From positions 1 to 6,038 of the forward strand of contig JAEWUL010000267.1 of NCBI GenBank assembly GCA_023459435.1: 6,038 bases of DNA, given 5' to 3'. The position numbers and the translations under genes were made by a program. The notes under the pieces are model-generated. The model made no database searches. It saw only the letters and a program-made list of their open reading frames with translations, and was not told the DNA's origin. Of this stretch, positions 1 through 6,038 are shown piece after piece (the first letter of the stretch is position 1; each line of letters starts with the position of its first letter). This DNA comes from Bacteroidota bacterium (GTDB taxonomy: Bacteria; Bacteroidota; Bacteroidia; Bacteroidales; WCHB1-69).

Positions 1-1
1 A

Positions 2-115
2 CAGTTTCTATCCTATAAGGCTACTATAGATTCATCCGTATTGTCAATAGATGAAAATCTTAAATGGTTTTCGAAATGGAAGATTTTTAAAATTTTTCAA
101 TCAAATAAGGAGTAA
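2..115 (+). CDS. C-terminal end of an unidentified protein (5' partial)
   Basis: An open frame runs from the left edge and codes for 37 residues before a TAA at 113-115. The visible tail contains ATIDSSVLSIDENLKWF followed by a Lys/Trp/Phe-rich end (KWKIFKIF). The frame is judged real because its TAA shares its last base with the ATG of the glycosyltransferase gene (TAATG), a typical translationally coupled operon junction. The other two + frames are closed by stops at 16-18 and 27-29. The basic, aromatic C-terminus could be a membrane-surface helix, but this is a guess. Too little is present to name a family. Because the next gene is a glycosyltransferase, another cell-envelope or glycan enzyme would be a reasonable expectation. 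Confidence 0.6.
   Translation, partial: QFLSYKATIDSSVLSIDENLKWFSKWKIFKIFQSNKE
107..112 (+). promoter_or_regulatory. Shine-Dalgarno-like AAGGAG before the glycosyltransferase start
   Basis: AAGGAG lies inside the last codons of the upstream frame, only two bases before the ATG at 115. The spacing is shorter than usual. Together with the TAATG overlap it suggests that ribosomes finishing the upstream gene reinitiate here. Bacteroidota usually rely little on Shine-Dalgarno pairing, so its weight is modest. Confidence 0.4.
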
Positions 116-1320
116 TGAAAATTTTACAATTATGTCATAAACCCCCTTTCCCTTTACTAGATGGAGGATGTATTGCAATGTATAATATTGCAATGGGTCT
201 TATCAAAGAGGGACATCAGGTTCATGTTTTAGCAATTTCAACACCAAAACACCCCGTGGTTGAAGATATTGAATTTGAAGAGTATAAAACTATTTCTCAT
301 TTTGATTCTGTTTTTGTGGATACCTCTGTATCTGTATCAGGGTTTTTAAAATCGGTATTGACCAATGAATCTTATCATATCAAAAGATTTGATTCCAAAT
401 TGTTTCATAATAGTCTGATTGAAGTTTTAAAAAATGAAACATTTGATATCGTTCAGATGGAAACTATTTTTATGACCCCCTATATGGAAACCATAAGGAC
501 TTATTCCAATGCAAAAATTATTGTAAGGCTTCATAATATAGAGCATAAAATATGGGAACGGCTCGTTTCCAATGAAAAAAATATTTTGAAAAAAGGGGTC
601 CTAAAATGGCTTGCATTTTCATTAAAAAAATATGAATTGTCTGTACTTCAAAAAATAGACGGCTTTATGGCGATCTCATCGGTGGATTATAACTTCTTTA
701 TAAACAATACCCAGGTGAATGGTAAAGTGATCCCTTTTGGTATAGAAATTGATCATTATGAGCCGGACGAAGATTACTTACCATCCAAAACACCTGAATT
801 ATTTCACATAGGCAGTATGAACTGGCTCCCTAACAAAGAAGGTATTGAGTGGTTTTTAGATCAAGTATGGCCTAAAATAATAGATGCTTTTCCAACAATT
901 ACCTTCACCATTGCAGGGAGGTCTATTCCAGAGAAATTTTACCAACTCAAAACGGATGCTTTCCATATTGCCGGAGAAGTGGAAGATGCAAAACAGTTTA
1001 TGTTGTCAAAAGATATAATGATTGTCCCCTTGCTATCCGGAAGTGGAATTAGAATAAAAATTATTGAAGGGATGGCTTTAGGTAAAACAATTATCACAAC
1101 ATCCATAGGAGCAGAAGGGCTTGATATCACTGATGGTGTGAATATATTGCTGGCAAATACTCCGGAAGAGTTCCTGGAAAAAGTTACGTTATGTGTTAAT
1201 TCTCCCGAAATATGCAAGATAATTGGAGAAAATGCCAGAAACTATGTAGCTCTTCATCATTATAATAATTCTATTTCCAATGAAATAATTACTTTCTATC
1301 AGTCGTTATTAACGAAATAA
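115..1320 (+). CDS. Glycosyltransferase, GT-B fold, GT4-like
   Basis: A 401-residue cytoplasmic enzyme, typical in length for the GT4 family, which transfers a sugar from a nucleotide-sugar donor with retention of configuration. The N-terminal acceptor domain opens with MKILQLCHKPPFPLLDGG (residues 1-18); the Pro-rich loop and the GG are family hallmarks. RLHNIEHKIWERL follows at 138-150. The C-terminal donor domain starts near 229 with IGSMNWLPNKEGIEWF (232-247), then TIAGR (265-269). The donor-binding stretch PLLSGSGIRIKIIEGMALGK (305-324) carries the conserved glutamate E318, followed by an IGAEGLD segment (331-337). No signal peptide or membrane helix is evident. The start at 115 is chosen because the family motif begins immediately and the upstream stop overlaps it. 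Ten bases separate it from dxs, so the two are co-transcribed. Donor and acceptor cannot be read from sequence. A polysaccharide, glycolipid or glycosylated isoprenoid/pigment is possible. Confidence 0.9.
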   Translation: MKILQLCHKPPFPLLDGGCIAMYNIAMGLIKEGHQVHVLAISTPKHPVVEDIEFEEYKTISHFDSVFVDTSVSVSGFLKSVLTNESYHIKRFDSKLFHNSLIEVLKNETFDIVQMETIFMTPYMETIRTYSNAKIIVRLHNIEHKIWERLVSNEKNILKKGVLKWLAFSLKKYELSVLQKIDGFMAISSVDYNFFINNTQVNGKVIPFGIEIDHYEPDEDYLPSKTPELFHIGSMNWLPNKEGIEWFLDQVWPKIIDAFPTITFTIAGRSIPEKFYQLKTDAFHIAGEVEDAKQFMLSKDIMIVPLLSGSGIRIKIIEGMALGKTIITTSIGAEGLDITDGVNILLANTPEEFLEKVTLCVNSPEICKIIGENARNYVALHHYNNSISNEIITFYQSLLTK

Positions 1321-2596
1321 ATTTTAAAGTATGTCCATATTAGATACGATACAATATCCCTCCGATATCAGAAAACTCCCCATAACAGATTTGCCACAAT
1401 TATGTGCAGAGCTTAGAGAGTTTATTATTACTCAGACAGCCAAAAATCCCGGACATTTGGGAGCAAGTCTTGGTACTGTTGAAATTACGGTTGCCATTCA
1501 TTATGTTTTTGATACACCCAACGATAAATTGATATGGGATGTGGGGCATCAAGCTTATACTCATAAAATCATTACCGGACGAAAAGAGGAATTCAAAAGC
1601 AACAGAAAGTATAAAGGGATCAGCGGTTTTCCAAAAATGTCAGAAAGTCCGTACGATTCTTTTGGAGCAGGTCATACTTCCGTTTCCATATCTGCTCTGT
1701 TAGGAATGGCCGTGGCGGATCGTCTTAATGGAAAGGAAGATGTGAGTCATGTTGCTGTGATTGGTGATGGAGCAATGGGTGGTGGAATGGCTTTCGAAGC
1801 CTTGAATCATGCGGGTGATACTAATGAAAATATTCTGATCATTCTGAATGATAATCATATCGCAATTGATGAGAGTACAGGCGCTATGAGCAAATATTTG
1901 CTTGAAATCACAACTTCAGACTATTATATCAAATTTAAAAAGAAGTTGTGGCAAATATTAACTCTAAAAAAATACAGACCCAACATAATAACTCGTTCTA
2001 TAAGTGCTTTAGCACAATTAATTAAAGGGAATATTTCTAAAGATAGCAATCTTTTTTCACATTTAGGATTTGATTATTTTGGACCTACAGATGGGCATGA
2101 TATCCAGCTATTGGTTCAAATATTGGCCAAATTGAAAAATATCAAAGGTCCAAAACTGTTTCATATCATCACTACCAAAGGGAAGGGGCTCCTATCTGCA
2201 GAGCAGAATCAGGTAAAATATCATGCCCCCGGTCTTTTTGATCCAGAAACAGGAGCTATTTTTGAAAAGAGCAATGTACCCTCTCCCCCCAAATTTCAGG
2301 ATGTATTTGGAGAAACACTATTGGAATTGGCTCAAAATGACTCCAAAGTTGTTGCCATCACACCTGCCATGTTAACGGGAAGTTCACTCACAATCATGAG
2401 GGATGCCATACCTGAGCGAGTTTTTGATGTGGGAATTGCAGAACAACATGCAGTCACTTTCTCAGCAGGACTGGCAGTTTCGGGTTTGATTCCATTTTGT
2501 AACATTTATTCCTCATTCCTTCAAAGAGGATATGATCAGATTGTTCACGATATTGCACTTCAGAAATTACCGGTTGTACTATGTATTGACCGGGCA

Positions 2597-2599
2597 TGA
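2597..2599 (+). other. Premature TGA replacing a conserved Gly codon in dxs
   Basis: The codon sits in IDRA-stop-IVGEDGPTHHG, where DXS proteins have IDRAG (E. coli Gly422). TGA differs from GGA by one base (G to T at 2597). There is no indel, and the frame is conserved on both sides. No complete or partial gene in the window ends with TGA (stops are TAA or TAG), and no other gene contains an in-frame TGA. Confidence 0.95.
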
Positions 2600-3195
2600 A
2601 TTGTTGGAGAAGATGGCCCTACACATCACGGATCCTTTGATCTGGCTTACTTAAGAGCAATCCCTAACCTTATTATCTCATCCCCAAAAGATGAAATTGA
2701 ATTACGCAACCTGATGTATACAGCTTATACCCAAAGAGAACTTCCGTTTGCAATACGTTATCCAAGAGGGTCAGGTTCCATTATTGATTGGAAACAACCA
2801 ATGCATAAACTGGAGATTGGAAAAAGTGAACGGTTGATAAATGGGCAAAAACTGGCTGTTTTAACACTAGGCCCACTTACTGTGCATGCTATAGATGCAG
2901 TAAATATTCTTAAGGAGGAACATATTTTTCCAACCTTGATTAATATGAGATATCTTAAACCACTCGATACATCCATTATTGATGAATTAATGGAAAACCA
3001 CGATACTTTCATTACTATTGAAGATGGGACTGAAAATGGAGGATTGTTCTCTGCCGTAGCGGAGTATTTATCAGAAAAAAAATCTACAAAAAAATTGCTA
3101 CATATTGCGATTCCCGATCATTTTGTTGAACATGGGGATATCACTAATTTATACCGTGACCTTGGTTTTGATGTTCAAAGTATAGTGCGCTTTAT

Positions 3196-3201
3196 AAAGG
3201 A
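3196..3201 (+). promoter_or_regulatory. Shine-Dalgarno-like AAAGGA before the U32 gene
   Basis: AAAGGA lies within the last codons of dxs, five bases before the ATG at 3207. That ATG is inside the dxs frame, so the site supports the chosen start and coupled translation of the U32 protein. It may also allow some independent initiation if ribosomes stop early at 2597. Confidence 0.45.
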
Positions 3202-3206
3202 AACTT

Positions 3207-4466
3207 ATGATAAAAATTAACAATATCCCTATCGAAATAATGGCGCCGGTTGGCTCGTATGAAGCTTTAATGGCTGCTATACAGGCAGGTGCGGGATCTG
3301 TTTATTTGGGAGTTGGGAAAATGAATATGAGATCACGATCATCTGCAAATTTTGATCATGATGATCTGGAAAAAATAACAAAAATATGTCAGGATCATAA
3401 TGTTAAATCTTATTTAACAGTGAATACCGTTGTCTATAACAACGAAATCGAAGATTTAAAGGAACTATTGGACTGGGCAAAAAAATGTCAGGTGTCTGCC
3501 ATTATTGCCTCCGATTTTGCCGTTTTGGAGTATGCAAAACAAATAGGTCTCGAAATTCATATTTCAACACAATGCAATATTACTAACATTGAAGCGGTAA
3601 GATTTTTTTCACGTTACGCAGATGTTGTTGTGTTAGCTCGTGAAACCGAATTGTCTCAAGTAGCGGAAATCTCTAAAAAAATTAAAGAGGATCATATATG
3701 TGGCCCTTCTGGTCAACTTGTCGCTATTGAAATGTTTATCCACGGAGCACTTTGTATGGCTGTTTCAGGAAAATGTTATTTAAGTCTTGATAATTTCAAC
3801 TATTCAGCAAATCGAGGTGCTTGTCTTCAACCTTGTCGTAGAGGTTATAAAGTTCAAGATATGGATCAGGAGATAGAACTCGCTATTGAGAACCAGTATA
3901 TTATGTCTCCGAAAGATTTATGCACCATCTCTTTCCTGGATAAAATGATTAAAGCAGGTGTCTCGGTTTTAAAAATTGAAGGAAGAGGCAGATCTCCGGA
4001 ATATGTAAAAACAGTAACACAATGCTACCAGGAAGCTTTGCAATCTATTGCAGATCAAACATATACAAAAGATAAGATTGATAATTGGACACAAAAATTG
4101 AAAAGTGTATACAATAGAGATTTTTGGGATGGTTATTATTTGGGTCGAAAAATGGGAGAGTGGACAGAACGATATGGATCACAGGCAACTCGGGTAAAAC
4201 AGTATGTAGGTAAAGTAACCAACTTTTTTTCTAAATTAAATGTCGCAGAGGTTTTAATTGAAACCAATCAACTAAAAAAGATGGACGAAATCTTGATTAT
4301 AGGCCCCACAACGGGAGTTTATGAAGATTCAGTCTCTGAGCTAAGGGTTGATCTGATAACGGTTCAGGAAGCTCAGAAAGGAGATCTATGTTCGATTCCG
4401 GTACATGAAACAGTTCGCAAAAATGATAAGGTATACAAATGGGTTACTCAAATAGATGAGTTTTAA
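3207..4466 (+). CDS. U32-family Fe-S protein, TrhP/YegQ-like (annotated 'peptidase U32' or 'collagenase-like')
   Basis: A 419-residue protein with the full U32 signature at 175-193: E175, F177, G180, C183, G188, C190, S193 (EMFIHGALCMAVSGKCYLS). Two more cysteines follow in RGACLQPCRRGY (C206, C210). These four are the residues expected to hold an iron-sulfur cluster in this family. The N-terminal barrel starts with IEIMAPVGSYEALMAAIQAG (9-28) and includes HISTQCNITN (118-127). SPKDLCT (234-240) and VLKIEGRGRSPEYVKT (254-269) follow, then FWDGYYLGRKMGEWTERYGS (306-325). A C-terminal beta domain spans roughly 333-413. Length and motifs fit the short TrhP/YegQ group, which with prephenate hydroxylates tRNA U34 (ho5U), better than the longer RlhA or the shorter UbiU/UbiV. 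Older names imply proteolysis, but well-studied members are hydroxylation factors. The gene overlaps dxs by 14 bases and meets the convergent desaturase with no spacer. Whether it modifies tRNA or a product of this locus is open. Confidence 0.88.
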   Translation: MIKINNIPIEIMAPVGSYEALMAAIQAGAGSVYLGVGKMNMRSRSSANFDHDDLEKITKICQDHNVKSYLTVNTVVYNNEIEDLKELLDWAKKCQVSAIIASDFAVLEYAKQIGLEIHISTQCNITNIEAVRFFSRYADVVVLARETELSQVAEISKKIKEDHICGPSGQLVAIEMFIHGALCMAVSGKCYLSLDNFNYSANRGACLQPCRRGYKVQDMDQEIELAIENQYIMSPKDLCTISFLDKMIKAGVSVLKIEGRGRSPEYVKTVTQCYQEALQSIADQTYTKDKIDNWTQKLKSVYNRDFWDGYYLGRKMGEWTERYGSQATRVKQYVGKVTNFFSKLNVAEVLIETNQLKKMDEILIIGPTTGVYEDSVSELRVDLITVQEAQKGDLCSIPVHETVRKNDKVYKWVTQIDEF

Positions 4467-5945
4467 CTATTTGTTGAATTCTTCAACTCTTTCAAAAGCT
4501 AGTTTTGATCCGATAACAGACATAGGTAAACCTGCCCCTGGAACAGTTGAAGCTCCTACGTAGAAAATGTTTTTAAAATGTTTGTCCTTGTTGCTCGGTC
4601 TTAACCCTCCAATTTGGAAAATGTTATGAGACAATCCCAATCCACTTCCATAGTGTAAATGGTAATGCTCCTTCCATTCCAAAGGGGTATATATGGTTTT
4701 ACTAATGATTCTTTCGTTAATATCTATTCCGATTCTTTCAGAAAAATCATTGATAATACTTTGAACCACCATATCTTTATCGTTCCAGTCCGGTTTATAT
4801 TGTAATGAAGGGACAGGACAAACAAAGAATAAACTTTCACAACCTTCAGGAGCACACTCCGCATTATACTTTGAGACTACGTTTACGTAGTAATAAGGTT
4901 TTTCAATAACACCAGGATCCCGAAGCACATGATTTGCATAATCATGAAAATTACTTCCTAAATAGTAATTATGGTGGTTAACGTTTTCTAACTTCCCTTG
5001 AATACCTAAATAAAAAGTTAAATAACCCATTGTCCAGGTTTTTTGAGACAATTTTTCAAATGAGTATTTGGGATTTTTTAAAACAGTTCCCCTGAACAAA
5101 GCTGCATCAGCATTGATCACATAAGCATCTGCCTCCCATTTTTTCCCATTTTGATCCTTAAATGCTGTAATTAAGTTCTTATTTTTTTCAAACCCCACAA
5201 TTTCTGTTTCATACTGGATAGAGACATTACATTTCTCCAGTTCTTTAACAATTCCCTCTACGATACGGTACATTCCTCCCTTAACATTGTAATATCCATC
5301 ATGTTTAAATTCGATATAGGAGAGTAAAGTATAGATCGCTGGGGTGTCAAATGGGGTTCTTCCTAAGAAAAATGAAACCAGAGAAACAATTTGTTGTGCC
5401 TCTTTGGAATCAAAATAGAGCTCGACCTGATCCCAGAATGTTCTCCAAAGTTTGGGGATATGATATGGATTTACCTTCAGAAGTGTTCGGATATAATGAA
5501 ACAAAGAGTTGAAATTTTGTTTGATCACAATATTGGCTGTATCATGATAGGTTTTTCCGCACTCCTGGATATATTTTTCAAATTTCTTTTTAAAATCGGG
5601 TTCAAAAGCTTCAAATTGGGCAGAAAGTTTATCGACATCTTTATAAAGAAAAAAATTCTGATCACTTCCTTTAAAATTTACAGTATATAATGGATCTAAT
5701 TCAATAAATTCAAATGGAATATCAATACCACATTCATCTGCAAATTCTTTAAATTCATAGGACATACTAAAAAAGCTGGGTCCCACATCGAAAGTGAAAC
5801 CATCCTTTTTAATTTGGTTCAATCTGCCTCCTGCCTGTTTGTTTTTTTCCAGAATGGTTACTTGATACCCTTTTTTGGCCAATCTAAGAGCTGTACATAG
5901 TCCTCCAATTCCAGCTCCGATAATCATTATATGTTTATTTTCCAT
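4467..5945 (-). CDS. Phytoene desaturase family FAD-dependent oxidoreductase (CrtI/CrtN-like)
   Basis: A 492-residue flavoprotein of CrtI-type length. The N-terminal Rossmann motif is IIGAGIGGLCTALRLAKKGY (8-27), with the ribose-binding glutamate E33 in ILEKNKQAGGRL, followed by GFTFDVGPSFF (49-59). YYNVKGGMYRIVEGIV (218-233) matches the central family motif. AECAPEGCESLFF (362-374) and GGLRPSN (446-452) follow. The C-terminal FAD signature is FYVGASTVPGAGLPMSVIGSKLA (461-483). TVPG replaces the THPG common in proteobacterial CrtI, a variant I recall from Bacteroidota members. Such enzymes insert double bonds into phytoene or diapophytoene at the membrane face. The exact substrate and number of steps cannot be read, and CrtD-like or other polyene oxidoreductase roles remain possible, so no symbol is given. 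The start is the only ATG with the Rossmann motif directly after it. It lies inside the end of the upstream gene (11-base overlap), so the two are probably co-transcribed. Its TAG directly abuts the U32 stop. Confidence 0.88.
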   Translation of the reverse strand: MENKHIMIIGAGIGGLCTALRLAKKGYQVTILEKNKQAGGRLNQIKKDGFTFDVGPSFFSMSYEFKEFADECGIDIPFEFIELDPLYTVNFKGSDQNFFLYKDVDKLSAQFEAFEPDFKKKFEKYIQECGKTYHDTANIVIKQNFNSLFHYIRTLLKVNPYHIPKLWRTFWDQVELYFDSKEAQQIVSLVSFFLGRTPFDTPAIYTLLSYIEFKHDGYYNVKGGMYRIVEGIVKELEKCNVSIQYETEIVGFEKNKNLITAFKDQNGKKWEADAYVINADAALFRGTVLKNPKYSFEKLSQKTWTMGYLTFYLGIQGKLENVNHHNYYLGSNFHDYANHVLRDPGVIEKPYYYVNVVSKYNAECAPEGCESLFFVCPVPSLQYKPDWNDKDMVVQSIINDFSERIGIDINERIISKTIYTPLEWKEHYHLHYGSGLGLSHNIFQIGGLRPSNKDKHFKNIFYVGASTVPGAGLPMSVIGSKLAFERVEEFNK

Positions 5946-6038
5946 CTTTCATTTTTTTATTTAGATCTGGTAATAGATTATTTTTAACCCATGTAAACTG
6001 GGGTTCAATTTTAAGTGTAGCTTCATAATATTTTTTTG
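5935..6038 (-). CDS. C-terminal end of an unidentified protein upstream of the desaturase (5' partial)
   Basis: Reading leftward from the right edge, a frame codes for 33 residues and ends in TAA at 5937-5935, inside the first codons of the desaturase gene. The visible part includes YYEATLKIEPQFTWVKN and a Lys-rich tail (NKKMKDGK). The YYEATLKIEP stretch resembles the second helix of a tetratricopeptide repeat (compare the common YxxALxIDP pattern), so a TPR protein is conceivable, but one partial repeat is weak evidence. The frame is taken as real because of the 11-base overlap with the next start and the protein-like composition. It does not resemble the C-terminus of phytoene synthase, the usual CrtI partner, as far as I can recall. 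Confidence 0.55.
   Translation of the reverse strand, partial: KKYYEATLKIEPQFTWVKNNLLPDLNKKMKDGK

Larger units (their letters stand above)
1331..3220 (+). pseudogene. dxs: 1-deoxy-D-xylulose-5-phosphate synthase, interrupted by one in-frame TGA
   Basis: DXS condenses pyruvate with glyceraldehyde-3-phosphate, using thiamine diphosphate, to give DXP, the first step of the MEP isoprenoid pathway. The frame is 629 codons long, normal for the family, but codon 423 (2597-2599) is TGA. The N-terminal TPP domain is intact: GHLGASLG (41-48, H42), IWDVGHQAYTHKI (68-80), and the TPP/Mg motif from GDG (145-147) to NDN (173-175). GFDYFGPTDGHD (246-257) and YHAPGLFDP (297-305, H298) follow. The pyrimidine domain has IAEQHAVTF (369-377) with catalytic E371, YSSFLQRGYDQ (393-403) and IDRA (419-422). 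After the stop the same frame continues with IVGEDGPTHHGSFDLAYLR and then YPRGSG. These supply D428, H432 and R479, which align with E. coli D427, H431 and R478 at a constant offset of one. If TGA terminates, the product is 422 residues and lacks part of the active site and the whole C-terminal domain. The ATG at 2714 has no clear ribosome site, so separate expression of the second half is unlikely. The gene lies between the glycosyltransferase and the U32 gene, overlapping the latter by 14 bases. Confidence 0.93.

Noticed and set aside
939..1217. Open frame on the - strand within the glycosyltransferase gene.
   Set aside because: It lies opposite a well-conserved coding region, has no recognisable motif and no ribosome site, and is a shadow frame.
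2597..2640. Selenocysteine insertion at the dxs TGA.
   Set aside because: The family has glycine here, not cysteine, and no stable stem-loop of SECIS type is evident just after the codon.
2758..3012. Open frame on the - strand within dxs.
   Set aside because: It is opposite conserved DXS sequence, with Ser/Ile/Cys-rich composition typical of an antisense shadow.
2714..3220. A separate gene of 168 codons for the C-terminal half of DXS.
   Set aside because: It is the in-frame continuation of dxs after the TGA. The 38 codons between the stop and this ATG are also conserved DXS sequence, and there is no convincing ribosome site.
4473..4487. Perfect inverted repeat GTTGAA-TTC-TTCAAC at the 3' end of the desaturase gene, a possible bidirectional terminator.
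   Set aside because: The stem is only six pairs and AT-rich, it lies within coding sequence, and no T-run follows on either strand.
5391..5690. Open frame on the + strand within the desaturase gene.
   Set aside because: It is antisense to a conserved gene. The Phe/Ile/Lys-rich sequence reflects AT-rich codons read in reverse.

Overview
This is an AT-rich, densely coding chromosomal fragment, most likely from a member of the Bacteroidota (flavobacterial or sphingobacterial type). The assignment rests on the low GC, the Lys/Ile/Asn-rich proteins, mostly weak Shine-Dalgarno sites, and the family flavour of the glycosyltransferase, the U32 protein and the CrtI-type desaturase. It is an inference, because no marker gene is present.

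Layout. On the + strand, positions 2-3220 and 3207-4466 form one tight run: the tail of an unidentified gene (2-115), a GT4-type glycosyltransferase (115-1320), a 1-deoxy-D-xylulose-5-phosphate synthase gene (dxs, 1331-3220) and a U32-family protein of the TrhP/YegQ type (3207-4466). The junctions are a TAATG overlap, a 10-base gap and a 14-base overlap, so this is almost certainly one operon whose promoter lies left of the window. On the - strand, a CrtI-like phytoene desaturase family oxidoreductase (4467-5945) faces the operon. Its stop codon directly abuts the stop of the U32 gene. It overlaps by 11 bases the end of another gene (5935-6038) that enters from the right edge, so it belongs to a second, convergent operon. 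No gap exceeds 100 bases and no promoter is visible.

The most notable point is that dxs is interrupted by a single in-frame TGA (2597-2599) where the family has a conserved glycine. The frame continues uninterrupted and fully conserved on both sides, so a single G-to-T change at 2597 explains it. It is either a very recent nonsense mutation, a sequencing or assembly error, or a site of stop-codon readthrough.

Functionally, DXS makes the first intermediate of the MEP isoprenoid pathway and CrtI-family enzymes desaturate C30/C40 isoprenoids. The window therefore fits a lipid or pigment biosynthesis locus in which an operon-borne, perhaps second, dxs supplies precursor. The glycosyltransferase could decorate the product. 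The U32 protein is either a tRNA-hydroxylation enzyme that happens to sit in the operon or a Fe-S protein recruited to the pathway. The link between the two convergent operons is suggested by proximity only.
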